A stretch of 30,480 nt of DNA from CAZTCJ01 sp964612085. Its GTDB lineage: Bacteria > Pseudomonadota > Alphaproteobacteria > JAJFIK01. The stretch spans positions 1 through 30,480 of the forward strand of contig CAZTCJ010000042.1 in assembly GCA_964612085.1 (NCBI GenBank), written 5' to 3'. Below, one piece after another: positions 7,048 to 15,549 of the stretch (position 1 is its first letter; each line of letters starts with the position of its first letter). Under the pieces are notes generated by a model that made no database searches, was not told the origin of the DNA, and saw only the letters and a list, made by a program, of their open reading frames with translations. Position numbers and translations under genes: made by a program.

Positions 7048-7737
7048 ATGCGTGAAATTGTTCTGGATACGGAAACGACCGGGCTCGATCCGGTGCAGGG
7101 CCACCGGGTCGTGGAGATCGGCGCGCTGGAGCTCGTCAACCATGTGCCGACAGGCCGGACCTATCATCAGTACATCAATCCGGAACGGGACATGCCGGCG
7201 GAAGCCTACCGCGTACACGGACTGTCGGAAGACTTTTTGAGAGAAAAACCGGTGTTCAAGGATGTGGCGTCCGCGTTCCTGGACTTCACGGGAACGGCGC
7301 CGTTTGTCATTCATAACGCGGAATTCGACATGCGGTTCCTGAACTGGGAGTTCACCCAGCTCGATTTTCCGCCATTCGAAACGGGCCGCGCGATCGATAC
7401 GCTTCAAATTGCCCGCAAGAAATATCCCGGCGCGCCCGCGTCCCTCGATGCCTTGTGCAAACGCTTCGGCATCGACAATTCGGACCGCACGCTTCATGGC
7501 GCCTTGCTCGACTCCGAGCTTCTGGCGGAAGTCTATCTCCAGCTCATCGGCGGCCGGGAGCCGGGCCTGGGACTGGCCGGGGAGCCGGGCTCGGCGGGCT
7601 CCGGCGATGCCATCGCCGCCTTGCGTCATCCGCCCCGGCCCGCCCCTCTGCAAAACCTCGTTACGGATGCGGAACGTGCCGCCCATGAGGCTTTTGTCGA
7701 GGAGATGGCCGGCGCCGATCCGGTCTGGCGCTGGTAG
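7048..7737 (+). CDS. dnaQ: DNA polymerase III epsilon subunit (3'-5' proofreading exonuclease)
   Basis: DnaQ proofreads newly made DNA as part of the replicative polymerase core. The 229-residue protein shows the DEDDh exonuclease motifs: ExoI DTETTGLDP near the start (residues 7-15), ExoII HNAEFDMRFLNWE (about residues 90-102), and ExoIII HGALLDSELLAEVYLQL (about residues 150-166). A Gly/Pro-rich linker follows and then a C-terminal segment, where the family contacts the alpha subunit. It lies in the origin-proximal plus-strand cluster and converges on secB with only 19 bp between the stops. Confidence 0.95.
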   Translation: MREIVLDTETTGLDPVQGHRVVEIGALELVNHVPTGRTYHQYINPERDMPAEAYRVHGLSEDFLREKPVFKDVASAFLDFTGTAPFVIHNAEFDMRFLNWEFTQLDFPPFETGRAIDTLQIARKKYPGAPASLDALCKRFGIDNSDRTLHGALLDSELLAEVYLQLIGGREPGLGLAGEPGSAGSGDAIAALRHPPRPAPLQNLVTDAERAAHEAFVEEMAGADPVWRW

Positions 7738-7756
7738 GGCGTTAGAGCCCGAAGCT

Positions 7757-8284
7757 TTAGCTCGCGGCGGTCGGCGCGGCGCTTGCCGCCTGGGCTTGAT
7801 GCTGCGCCATGGATTGGCGATAGATCGCATGGAAATCGATGGGATCGAGCATCAGGGGCTGATAGCCGCCGTCGCGGGTCAGATCGGCGATGAAGCGGCG
7901 GGCGAACGGGAACAGGATACGCGGCGCTTCGATCAGCATGATCGGCTGCAGGCTTTCCACCGGCACATTTTCCAGGTGGAACAGGCCCGCGTAAGATACT
8001 TCCACGATGAACAGCACCATATCGTCGCGCTTGGCGGTGGCGGCGATCTGGATCGCGCATTCGTAGCGCGAATTGCTCATGTCCTTGACCTGAACATCCA
8101 CATTCACCTGAATTTCCGGCTGCTTCTGATTGGCGGCCAGGGCGGCGGGCGCGTTCGGGTTCTCGAACGAGATGTCCTTCACATATTGGGTGAGGATGCG
8201 CACGATCGGGCCTTGATCGCCCTGCGCCGCGCCGTCGGTTCCAGGCGCACCGGCCGCGCCGTTTGTGTTGGTTTCGTCGGTCAT
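7757..8284 (-). CDS. secB: Protein-export chaperone SecB
   Basis: SecB is the tetrameric cytosolic chaperone that holds unfolded preproteins and hands them to SecA. The 175-residue protein has the conserved core: ILTQYVKDISFENPNAP (about residues 30-46), VNVDVQVKDM, YECAIQIAATAKRDD, FIVEVSYAGLFHLENVP, LIEAPRILFPFARRFIADLTRDGGY, and LMLDPIDFHAIYRQ. The N-terminal ~25 residues are a low-complexity Gly/Ala/Asn/Asp leader and the last ~15 are Ala/Gln-rich; both tails are probably disordered. The ATG at 8282-8284 is the natural start. The location beside dnaQ and fxsA is conserved in alphaproteobacteria. Confidence 0.96.
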   Translation of the reverse strand: MTDETNTNGAAGAPGTDGAAQGDQGPIVRILTQYVKDISFENPNAPAALAANQKQPEIQVNVDVQVKDMSNSRYECAIQIAATAKRDDMVLFIVEVSYAGLFHLENVPVESLQPIMLIEAPRILFPFARRFIADLTRDGGYQPLMLDPIDFHAIYRQSMAQHQAQAASAAPTAAS

Positions 8285-8385
8285 GGTTCGAAGACCCCCA
8301 GTTATTCTGAAAAAAGCAATCGATTTGGCCGCTGGCTAACACGGAACGCGGCGGGCGACAAGGAAGGGCGCTTGAACGCGCCCGG

Positions 8386-8910
8386 TCACGATCCCCCGGG
8401 CGGGTTTTGCCAGCCGGACGGGCCGTCGATGCGGCCGCCGCCCTGCCGGGGCGGGTCCCGGTCGTCCGGGCCCACATCCTCGAAGTCGCCATCGATCACG
8501 CCGGGCCCGCGCGGCCGGGGCCCGAAGCCTGCGGTATGGACGCGCACCTTGCCCCGTTTCATCAGCCATTCGAACACGGTTTTGCCCACCCAGCGCCGGA
8601 CCGATGGCACGAAAAGCAGGAAGCCGAGAGCGTCGGTGAAGAACCCGGGCGTGAGCAGAAGCGCGCCTGCCACCAGCAGGAAGACGCCGGTGAAGACTTC
8701 CTCCAAAGGCATTTCGGCCTTGTTCATGTGGCTTTGCGCCTTGGCCAGGACCGCGAGGCCCTGGGCGCGCAACAAGGCGGTGCCTGCCATGGCCGTGACG
8801 ATAACGAGCGCCAGTGTGGCAAATAAGCCGATCTGCTGGCCCAGCGTTATGAAAAGCCAGATTTCAATGAGAGGAACCCCGACGAACAGGGCGAAGAGGA
8901 TAAGGGCCAA
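8386..8910 (-). CDS. fxsA: FxsA family membrane protein
   Basis: FxsA is a small inner-membrane protein whose overproduction relieves F-plasmid exclusion of phage T7; its cellular role is not settled. The frame is open up to a TTG at 9003, but that would add about 31 polar residues with no family counterpart. I prefer the TTG at 8908-8910, which has an AAGGA ribosome site 10 nt upstream and starts directly in the family's first helix (ALILFALFVGVPLIEIWLFI). Further features are the conserved Gly/Ala-rich second helix region (MAGTALLRAQGLAVL), and LLVAGALLLTPGFFTDALGFLLFVP, the most typical FxsA segment. The C-terminal ~50 residues are Gly/Pro/Asp-rich and likely cytoplasmic and disordered. 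No ATG is available, so the exact start is uncertain. Confidence 0.88.
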   Translation of the reverse strand: MALILFALFVGVPLIEIWLFITLGQQIGLFATLALVIVTAMAGTALLRAQGLAVLAKAQSHMNKAEMPLEEVFTGVFLLVAGALLLTPGFFTDALGFLLFVPSVRRWVGKTVFEWLMKRGKVRVHTAGFGPRPRGPGVIDGDFEDVGPDDRDPPRQGGGRIDGPSGWQNPPGGS

Positions 8911-9215
8911 AACCAGTGTGTCCTTGAGGTTTGCCGGATTACCGCCTAACTCATACGCGAAAGCTGTTTCCTGATAAGTCGGCTCTGAAAAGGTCGGCGT
9001 CAAGGCAACCGGTGGCTTCCAGAATATCTCCTGCGCCCAGAGTTAAGGTGGAAACCGGGCAGGTTGGACGGTAATGTAGGGTTTATCCGGGCATGGGAGC
9101 ATGCGCGGCCGGGGCATCGTGATCCTTTATCTCCCTCTTCGCATGGCGGACCGGGTGGGTCATGATCTGACACGGCGGCAATGCGAGCGGATCCGGGAAA
9201 GCGGAACACGGTGTG

Positions 9216-9935
9216 ATGAGCGAAGATTTGGCGGTAATCGAAATTATTGTTCTGGCGGTTTTGTTGGGCTTCATCGTGATGAAGCTGCGCAGTGTCTTAG
9301 GCCGCCGGACCGGCCATGAGCGTCCGCCGTCCGAAGGCTTCGGCATGCGCCGGGATTCAGAGACCCAAGGCGGCTCGTCTCCGGAGGCATCCAAGGACAC
9401 CAATGTGATCGCCCTGCCGCGCCGGGGCGACCAGGATCCCGAGGCCAGCCCCGAAGAGCGGATCGGCCGTTTCGCGCCTCCGGGCTCGCCGCTTGCCCAA
9501 GGGCTGCTCGACATCCAGCTTGCCGACCGCAGCTTCGAGCCTGACGGTTTCGTCACCGGCGCGCGCTCGGCCTATGAAATCATCACCACTGCCTTTGCCA
9601 ATGGCGACCGGAAAACGCTGCAGCCTCTGTTGAGCGACGAGGTGTTCGAGGGCTTTGAATCGGTCATCGCCAGCCGGGAATCCCGCGGCGAAACCGTGGA
9701 ATTCACCTTTGTCAGCCTGAACAGCGCGAAGATGACCGAGGCCTCCTTGATCGACCGGATTGCCGAGATCACGGTCAAATTCGTCAGCGAAGTGATTTCC
9801 GTGACCAAAAATGCCGACGGGGCCGTTATCGAAGGCGATCCATCGGCCGTTCGTCAGGTGACGGATGTTTGGACCTTTGCCCGCGATACCCGTAGCGCCG
9901 ATCCCAACTGGGAGCTTGTCGCGACGGCCGGATGA
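9216..9935 (+). CDS. timA: Tim44-like domain membrane protein (TimA)
   Basis: The protein is about 239 residues. It has one N-terminal membrane helix (about residues 8-28, EIIVLAVLLGFIVMKLRSVLG), a polar linker of about 75 residues, and a C-terminal Tim44-like domain from about residue 100. Typical parts of that domain are FVTGARSAYEIITTAFANGDRKTLQPLLS, VFEGFESVIASRESRGETVEFTFVS, and the closing VTDVWTFARDTRSADPNWELVAT. Tim44 of mitochondria recruits Hsp70 to the import channel; the bacterial role is not well defined. A GTG at 9213 sits just before the ATG at 9216, which I prefer. It diverges from fxsA and leads a plus-strand cluster with mltA and smr, a common alphaproteobacterial arrangement. 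The symbol is used loosely. Confidence 0.88.
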   Translation: MSEDLAVIEIIVLAVLLGFIVMKLRSVLGRRTGHERPPSEGFGMRRDSETQGGSSPEASKDTNVIALPRRGDQDPEASPEERIGRFAPPGSPLAQGLLDIQLADRSFEPDGFVTGARSAYEIITTAFANGDRKTLQPLLSDEVFEGFESVIASRESRGETVEFTFVSLNSAKMTEASLIDRIAEITVKFVSEVISVTKNADGAVIEGDPSAVRQVTDVWTFARDTRSADPNWELVATAG

Positions 9936-10016
9936 TCCGGACGGGCGCCCGGCACCCTGAATAAAGACATGCGCGCGGGCGGACCGGCTGGGCAAAAGAG
10001 CTAAGGGCACCGCCCG

Positions 10017-11306
10017 ATGACATCGACCCGATCCGCAGCCGGACAAGCCGATAAACCATCGCCCGCTCTCATTCTCGTTGGCGCCGCCTTCGTGATCGCG
10101 GTGTTCGCGCTGTGGGCCATCGTCATGATCGGCGCGCCGCCGCAACAGCGCCAGGGTCTCGCCCTGGTGCCCGCGAGTTTCAGCGATCTCGATGGCTGGG
10201 CGCGGGATTCCCTCGCCGATGCGGTGCCCGCCTGGCGCAGGTCCTGCCAGCGCTTCCTGCAAAAGCCGGATGACGAACTGCTCAACCCAGCCAACGATCT
10301 TTTGGGCACGGCGGCGGACTGGCGGCCGGTCTGCAAGGCGCTCGACGATATCAAGCCCCATGATCACGTGGCCGCCCGCGCCTTCTTCGAGGAATGGTTC
10401 ACCCCCGTCGCCGCCCTGGCGGGGCGCGATCCGGAAGGGCTTTTCACCGGCTATTACGAGCCGGAGCTGAACGGCTCCCTGGTGCGCACATCGGTTTACG
10501 ACACGCCGATCCGGGGCCTGCCGGACGATCTCGTGCAGGTGGATCTGGGAGTGTTTCGCGACGAGATGCGGGGCGAGCGCATCGCCGGTCGGGTGGTGCA
10601 GGGCCGCTTGCAGCCTTATGCCGACCGGGAACAGATCGAAAAGAACGGTCTGGGTCCGGCGGAAACCGTGCTGGCCTGGGTGGATAGCCCGGTCGATGCC
10701 TTTTTCCTTCATATTCAAGGGTCCGGCCGTATCCGCCTGCCGGACGACAATGTCATTCGGGTCGGTTTTGCCGGTCAGAACGGCCATCCTTACACGGCCA
10801 TCGGACGGGTGCTGATCGAGATGGGCGAGATGTCCCGCGAGGCGGTCACCATGCCCGCCATCCGCTCCTGGCTCGCCGCCAATCCGGAACAGGCCGACGA
10901 TGTGATGATGCAGAACGCGTCTTACATCTTCTTCCGGCGGCTGCGCTTCGACGATCCGTCCCTCGGGCCCCTGGGCGCCGAAGGGGTGCCGCTGACCCCA
11001 GGCCGCAGCCTGGCCGTCGATGCGCGCTATTATGCCTATGGTATGCCGGTCTGGCTCGAGGTGATGGCGCCGAGGCCGGGCTCGGAGGAAGACCGGCCCT
11101 TCCGCAGGCTGATGGTCGCGCAGGATACGGGCGGCGCCATTCGCGGTCCGGTGCGCGGCGATGTGTTCTGGGGCTTCGGCGAGCGGGCCGGAGACGTGGC
11201 GGGCCGCATGAAACACCGGGGGCGGATTTATCTTCTCTTGCCCCGTGCCCTGGCCGAACGGAACGGTCTGATGCGTGAGACCCGTCCGGCCAGTCCAGCC
11301 TCGTGA
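10017..11306 (+). CDS. mltA: Membrane-anchored lytic murein transglycosylase A
   Basis: MltA cleaves peptidoglycan glycan strands between MurNAc and GlcNAc, forming 1,6-anhydro ends. The 429-residue protein has one N-terminal membrane segment (about residues 18-42) and no lipobox cysteine, so it is anchored by a helix rather than lipid as in E. coli. The MltA core follows: FFEEWFTPV, GLFTGYYEPELNGSLVRT, DAFFLHIQGSGRIRLPDD, VGFAGQNGHPYTAIGRVLIE, and QNASYIFFR. The C-terminal 3D domain is MVAQDTGGAIRGPVRGDVFWGFGERA; its Asp residues include the expected catalytic acid. It sits between the Tim44-like gene and smr in one direction, probably an operon. Confidence 0.95.
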   Translation: MTSTRSAAGQADKPSPALILVGAAFVIAVFALWAIVMIGAPPQQRQGLALVPASFSDLDGWARDSLADAVPAWRRSCQRFLQKPDDELLNPANDLLGTAADWRPVCKALDDIKPHDHVAARAFFEEWFTPVAALAGRDPEGLFTGYYEPELNGSLVRTSVYDTPIRGLPDDLVQVDLGVFRDEMRGERIAGRVVQGRLQPYADREQIEKNGLGPAETVLAWVDSPVDAFFLHIQGSGRIRLPDDNVIRVGFAGQNGHPYTAIGRVLIEMGEMSREAVTMPAIRSWLAANPEQADDVMMQNASYIFFRRLRFDDPSLGPLGAEGVPLTPGRSLAVDARYYAYGMPVWLEVMAPRPGSEEDRPFRRLMVAQDTGGAIRGPVRGDVFWGFGERAGDVAGRMKHRGRIYLLLPRALAERNGLMRETRPASPAS

Positions 11307-11316
11307 GTTGAGATCC

Positions 11317-11889
11317 GTGAGTAAACGGCGGCGTTTGACAGCCGAAGAGGTCGATTTGTGGCGCCGCGCCATGCGCTCGACCGATCCTTTGCCCGGTCGC
11401 GCCTTGCCCCCGGCGCCGTCGGAACAGACGGGTACCCCCTCTCCCGCCCCCCAGACCAAACCGCAGGCACCGCCGCCCGCGCAGACCCGGCGCGGCGAGC
11501 CGTCCGCAGCGAAATGGCATGGGGTCGATTCAGGCACGGCGCGCAAGATCCGCCGGGGCCGCATGGATGTGGAGGCCAAGATCGACCTGCACGGCATGCG
11601 CCAGGCGGAAGCGCACCAGGCGCTGAACCGGTTCATTCACTCCGCCGTCACGCGCGGGCGGCGCTGCGTCCTGGTCATTACGGGCAAGGGCGGCCGGGTC
11701 CGCACCAGGGCTGAGGATGCGGCTTTCATGCGCTCCGAGAGTACGGGCGACGGCATCCTGCGCCGTCAGGTGCCCTTGTGGCTGGCCCAGGAGCCTTTGG
11801 GCTCGCGGATTTTCGCGGTGGAACCAGCCCATCAGAAAGACGGTGGCGGTGGCGCGTTTTACGTCTTTCTGCGCCGCAGCCGGTCCTGA
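11317..11889 (+). CDS. Smr domain protein
   Basis: Small MutS-related (Smr) domains are nucleases or nucleic-acid-binding modules; stand-alone proteins of this size in proteobacteria have no firmly assigned task. I choose the GTG at 11317, giving the family N-terminus MSKRRRLTAEEVDLWRRAMRS and 190 residues. The upstream open frame would only add residues overlapping the mltA end. Residues about 30-70 form a Pro/Ala-rich linker. The Smr domain follows, with DLHGMRQAEAHQALNRFI, the core VLVITGKGG, LRRQVPLWL, and the C-terminal AHQKDGGGGAFYVFLRR. It starts 10 bp after mltA, so the two are probably co-transcribed. Confidence 0.9.
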   Translation: MSKRRRLTAEEVDLWRRAMRSTDPLPGRALPPAPSEQTGTPSPAPQTKPQAPPPAQTRRGEPSAAKWHGVDSGTARKIRRGRMDVEAKIDLHGMRQAEAHQALNRFIHSAVTRGRRCVLVITGKGGRVRTRAEDAAFMRSESTGDGILRRQVPLWLAQEPLGSRIFAVEPAHQKDGGGGAFYVFLRRSRS

Positions 11890-11908
11890 GCCTCGACAGG
11901 GCCGCAGG

Positions 11909-12904
11909 TCAAATCCATCTGAGGCGGCGGAAAAGCCAGACCAGCCCTGCGGCCAGCGCCGCGCACACCGCCAGAATAATGGCGAAACCGCTAGGATTCG
12001 ACGCCCACGGAATACCGCCCACATTCATGCCCAAAAGGCCCGAGACGAAGGTCAGTGGCAGAAAGACCGCCGCGGCGATGGACAGCACCAGCATGTTGCG
12101 GTTCATCTCTTCCGCCCGCCGGTCCGTCAACTGATCGTGCAGCACGACGGCGCGCTCGCGCACCGCGTCAAGCTCCTCGACCATGCGCGTGACCCGGTCG
12201 GCGGCTTCGCGCAAGGCCATGCGGTTGGTTTCGTGGACGAACGAAAAGCCTGCATTGGACAGGCTGTTGAGCGCATCGCGCTGGGGCGCCACATAGCGGC
12301 GCAGGATCACGGCCATGCGCCGCATATCGCCGATCTCCCGGCGCAGATCCGCGCCCGCGCCTTTTTCCGCCAGCAGACGGTCTTCCAGCTCGTCGATCCG
12401 GTCGGACAGATCCATGATTTCCGGTTCCATCCGGTCGGTCAGCTTGAACGCCAGCATGGAGACGAACTCGCCGGGATTTTTCGGCGACCGGCCGTCGTCA
12501 ATGGCCTTGCACAGATCCTCGATGGCCATCAGCTTGCGCAAGCGCACGCTGACGATCGCCTGGGGCTCGATCCACAGCCGCAAGGACACCATGTCCTCAG
12601 GGTCCGCGCCCGCGTTCAGGTTGATGCCGCGCAGATTGAGAATGGCGCCGTCGTCATGGGCCGTGCAGCGCGGCCGGGTCTCCGGCGCCAGCAGCGCATC
12701 GATGACGATGCGGTCGAGCTTGCTGTCCCTTGTCAGCCAGCTCTCCTGGTCTTTTGGCTGGTGCTGGAGGTGGATCCAGCGGAAATGGTTGGTCCTGGCG
12801 CTCGGCGGCGCCGTGATCTCGTCCCAGCCGATCGGCTTGGCCGTGCCCGTGCCGTCGAAATCGTACGCACAGATCAGTTTGTTCTCGGGCGGTGTGTTGG
12901 TCAT
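11909..12904 (-). CDS. zntB: CorA-superfamily divalent cation transporter, ZntB type
   Basis: This family moves divalent cations across the inner membrane through a pentameric pore; ZntB members act on zinc, CorA members on magnesium or cobalt. The frame is open to 12949, but the ATG at 12904 has an AGG ribosome site 9 nt before it and gives a normal N-terminus (MTNTPPENKLICAYDFDG), 331 residues. A long cytoplasmic alpha/beta and coiled region leads to two C-terminal helices, MLVLSIAAAVFLPLTFVSGLLG and a second around AIILAVCAALAAGLVWLF. The pore loop reads GMNVGG, as in CorA-superfamily GMN proteins. The Gly-Gly after GMNV and the soluble domain suggest ZntB. It converges on smr with a 19-bp gap. 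The ion specificity is inferred. Confidence 0.88.
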   Translation of the reverse strand: MTNTPPENKLICAYDFDGTGTAKPIGWDEITAPPSARTNHFRWIHLQHQPKDQESWLTRDSKLDRIVIDALLAPETRPRCTAHDDGAILNLRGINLNAGADPEDMVSLRLWIEPQAIVSVRLRKLMAIEDLCKAIDDGRSPKNPGEFVSMLAFKLTDRMEPEIMDLSDRIDELEDRLLAEKGAGADLRREIGDMRRMAVILRRYVAPQRDALNSLSNAGFSFVHETNRMALREAADRVTRMVEELDAVRERAVVLHDQLTDRRAEEMNRNMLVLSIAAAVFLPLTFVSGLLGMNVGGIPWASNPSGFAIILAVCAALAAGLVWLFRRLRWI

Positions 12905-13032
12905 GGGTGAAGACCTGCCATCGTCACATTTGGGGTAATCATATGCCAATTTAGAACGATAGACCTCGATTCATCGCGCCTTTTGCCTCTTAATACTTGG
13001 GAGTGATCAGGTAACGCGGTGCGGAGTGTGTG

Positions 13033-13410
13033 ATGGGGTCTTATCGCGGTCGGTTTCCCTCGCTTTTCATGTTGTCGGCGAGTGTCTTAGCGGTTGGTTT
13101 GCTGGCTGGCCCGGTCCAGGCCGATGAGGTCGAGGCCGAAGTGGCCATCGAGCGGACAGCGGCGGTGATCGACGTCATGAAACGGCGGAACATCGCTATT
13201 GCCTCGGAACCGGCCTTCGTGCGGGCCGAGGAGATCCTGCGCCAGGCCCGGCGCTCCGATCTCGACGGCAACACTGAGGATGCCGCCTGGCGGGCGCGGG
13301 AAGCGGAAATCCTGGCGGAACTCGCCGCCGAAACCCAGGAATTGAAGCGCCTCGAAGCCGAGCGCGACGCCGCGCGCCGGTCGATGTCCGGCTTGCGCCG
13401 CGATTTTTGA
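13033..13410 (+). CDS. Small secreted coiled-coil protein (DUF4398-like)
   Basis: This is a 125-residue protein of unknown function with a clear signal peptide: a basic start, a hydrophobic stretch LFMLSASVLAVGLLAGPV, and a likely cleavage after VQA (about residue 31). The mature part is strongly charged and helical, rich in Glu, Arg and Ala (AEEILRQARRSDLDGNTEDAAWRAREAEI and onward), resembling the alpha-helical DUF4398 repeats found before OmpA domains. I prefer the ATG at 13033, which has GGAG six bases upstream, over the GTG at 13030. It lies 15 bp before the OmpA-type lipoprotein gene, so both probably act together in the periplasm or outer membrane. The function is not known. Confidence 0.75.
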   Translation: MGSYRGRFPSLFMLSASVLAVGLLAGPVQADEVEAEVAIERTAAVIDVMKRRNIAIASEPAFVRAEEILRQARRSDLDGNTEDAAWRAREAEILAELAAETQELKRLEAERDAARRSMSGLRRDF

Positions 13411-13425
13411 CGAAGGATTTTTGTA

Positions 13426-14220
13426 ATGCGTTTGTTGTCTGTGCGTATGTCCCGTGCCTGGAAGCCCGCGGCTGCCGGCGGTCTTGCCCTGCTGGCGGTG
13501 GCGTGCGCGTCCACTCCCGTCCCCAATCCGCGCCTCGATGCCTTGGGCACCCAGATTTCCGCAGCTTATAGCGACCCCGATATGGTGCGTTACGCCAGCG
13601 AACCGCTGGCCCAGGCCCAGGACCACTATATAGCCGCCGTGACCGCCTGGAACGAGCGCGAACCCAAGGCCGTCGACCACCACACCATCATGGCCGATAC
13701 CCATCTGCAGGTCGCGCGCACGCGGCTCGCCCAAAGCGAAGTGACGGCGGAGATCGCCGCGCTTGCCGAGCGGCGCGAAGGCCTGCGGCAGGATTTCCGG
13801 ATCCGGACGGAACAGGATCCCGCCGGCTACCGTCCAGACACTTTGCGCGATGTCTATGAGATCCGCGAGAGTGATCTCGGACCGGTCTTCGTTATCAGTG
13901 AAGGCCTGTTCGAGACGGGCAACGCCACCTTGCGCTCCGGTGCGGCGGAACGCCTGCGCCCCTTGATCGACTATCTGGTCACCAATGAAGAGGTGCAGGT
14001 CCGCATCGAGGGGCATACGGACAATCAAGGCGCGCGCCGGGACAACGAGCTTTTGTCCATGGAACGGGCCGATGCCGTGGCTTATGCCATGTCTCAGCGG
14101 GGCGTTACCTGGGGCCGGATGGAAACCACGGGCCTGGGCGAAAGCCGTCCCATCGCCACCAACGATACGGTACTCGGCCGGGCCAGGAACCGGCGCGTGG
14201 AGATCACGCTGATCGAGTAA
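13426..14220 (+). CDS. OmpA-family lipoprotein with DUF4398-like helical region
   Basis: The 264-residue protein has a lipoprotein signal ending in LALLAVAC (Cys27 would be lipidated). A helical DUF4398-like region follows, about residues 40-120 (PLAQAQDHYIAAVTAWNERE, ARTRLAQSEVTAEIAALAER). The C-terminal OmpA peptidoglycan-binding domain spans about residues 150-264 with EGHTDNQGARRDNELLSMERADAVAYAM, GLGESRPIATN, and the closing GRARNRRVEITL. The Asp and Arg that bind diaminopimelate are present in TDNQG and RRVEI contexts. It probably links the outer membrane to peptidoglycan. It follows the small secreted protein at 13033 by 15 bp and converges on hslU. Confidence 0.88.
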   Translation: MRLLSVRMSRAWKPAAAGGLALLAVACASTPVPNPRLDALGTQISAAYSDPDMVRYASEPLAQAQDHYIAAVTAWNEREPKAVDHHTIMADTHLQVARTRLAQSEVTAEIAALAERREGLRQDFRIRTEQDPAGYRPDTLRDVYEIRESDLGPVFVISEGLFETGNATLRSGAAERLRPLIDYLVTNEEVQVRIEGHTDNQGARRDNELLSMERADAVAYAMSQRGVTWGRMETTGLGESRPIATNDTVLGRARNRRVEITLIE

Positions 14221-14234
14221 GGCCTTGCAAAGCC

Positions 14235-15542
14235 TTACAGAATAAACTTGCTCAGATCAGCGTTGCGGGCCAGATCGCCGATATGCTCGTTCACATAGGC
14301 CGCATCGATCGTGACGGTCTCGCCCGACTTGTCCGGCGCCGTATAGCTGATCTCATCGAGCACCCGCTCCATAACCGTATGGAGCCGCCGGGCGCCGATA
14401 TTCTCCACCGTGGTGTTGACTTCCGCCGCGATGTCCGCGAGCGCATCGACGCCATCCTCGGCGAAAGTCAGGGTCACGCCTTCGGTCTCCATCAGCGCGA
14501 TATACTGCTTGATCAGGCTTGCTTCGGTTTCCGTCAGGATCCGGCGGAAATCGTCGCGGCTGAGGGCTTCCAGTTCCACGCGGATCGGCAGGCGGCCCTG
14601 CAGTTCGGGCAGCAGGTCGGCGGGCTTGGCCAGATGGAACGCGCCTGACGCGATGAACAGGATATGGTCGGTGCGCACCGTGCCGTGCTTCGTTGAAACC
14701 ACCGTGCCTTCGATCAGCGGCAGCAGGTCGCGCTGCACGCCTTCCCGGCTGACATCAGCCCCCTGACGTTCCGAGCGCGCCGTGATCTTGTCGATCTCGT
14801 CAAGAAAGACGATGCCGTCATTTTCCGTCTTGTGAATGGCTTCCTGGATGAGCTGTTCCTCGTCCAGAAGCTTGTCGGATTCTTCCTGGATCAGGATTTC
14901 GTAGCTTTCCGAGACTTTCATGCGGCGGGTCTTCTGGCGCCCGCTCATGGACTTGCCGAGAAGGTCGTTCAGATTGAGCATGCCCATCTGGGCGCCCGGC
15001 ATGCCGGGAATCTCGAAGCTGGGCAGGATGCTCGAATTATCCGCCACGTCGACCTCGATTTCGCTGTCGTCGAGATCGCCTGACCGCAGCTTCTGCCGGA
15101 AGCTCTCGCGGGTGCTCTCCTTGGCATCGGGACCGACCAGCGCATTGAGGACGCGTTCCTCCGCCGCCTTATGGGCACGGGGCTGCACTTCCTTGCGCTT
15201 GACCTCGCGCACCAGGGCGATGGAGGCCTCGAGCAGGTCGCGGATGATCTGTTCCACGTCTCGGCCCACATAGCCCACTTCCGTGAATTTCGTGGCTTCG
15301 ACCTTGATGAAGGGGGCCTGGGCGAGCTTGGCCAGGCGGCGGGAGATTTCCGTCTTGCCGACGCCCGTCGGGCCGATCATCAGAATGTTCTTGGGCAGAA
15401 CTTCATCGCGCAGATCGTCGGGCAGTTGCTTGCGCCGCCAGCGGTTCCGGAGCGCGATGGCGACGGCGCGCTTGGCCGCGCTCTGGCCGATAATGTAACG
15501 GTCAAGCTCGTGCACGATTTCGCGCGGGGAGAAAAAGCTCAT
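14235..15542 (-). CDS. hslU: HslU, ATPase subunit of the HslVU protease
   Basis: HslU is the AAA+ hexamer that unfolds substrates and feeds them into HslV. The 435-residue protein begins with FFSPREIVHELDRYIIGQSAAKRAVAIALRNRWRR. It has the Walker A GPTGVGKTE (about residues 54-62), the HslU pore loop EVGYVGRDVE, a Walker B IVFLDEIDKI, the sensor region LFIASGAFHLAKPADLLPELQGRLPIRVEL, and the C-terminal DLARNADLSKFIL that inserts into HslV. The intermediate I domain lies between the two Walker motifs. It starts seven bases after the hslV stop, so the pair forms one operon. The length is normal. Confidence 0.98.
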   Translation of the reverse strand: MSFFSPREIVHELDRYIIGQSAAKRAVAIALRNRWRRKQLPDDLRDEVLPKNILMIGPTGVGKTEISRRLAKLAQAPFIKVEATKFTEVGYVGRDVEQIIRDLLEASIALVREVKRKEVQPRAHKAAEERVLNALVGPDAKESTRESFRQKLRSGDLDDSEIEVDVADNSSILPSFEIPGMPGAQMGMLNLNDLLGKSMSGRQKTRRMKVSESYEILIQEESDKLLDEEQLIQEAIHKTENDGIVFLDEIDKITARSERQGADVSREGVQRDLLPLIEGTVVSTKHGTVRTDHILFIASGAFHLAKPADLLPELQGRLPIRVELEALSRDDFRRILTETEASLIKQYIALMETEGVTLTFAEDGVDALADIAAEVNTTVENIGARRLHTVMERVLDEISYTAPDKSGETVTIDAAYVNEHIGDLARNADLSKFIL

Positions 15543-15549
15543 GGAGGCC

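Noticed and set aside
9357..11636. Very long minus-strand open frame opposite the Tim44-like, mltA and smr genes
   Set aside because: The plus strand carries three clear families here. The minus frame is open only because of high GC content and has no recognisable domain.
14218..14237. TAAGGC/GCCTTA inverted repeat between the converging OmpA lipoprotein and hslU genes
   Set aside because: It has a short stem, overlaps both gene ends and lacks a T-run; it may aid bidirectional termination but cannot be supported.
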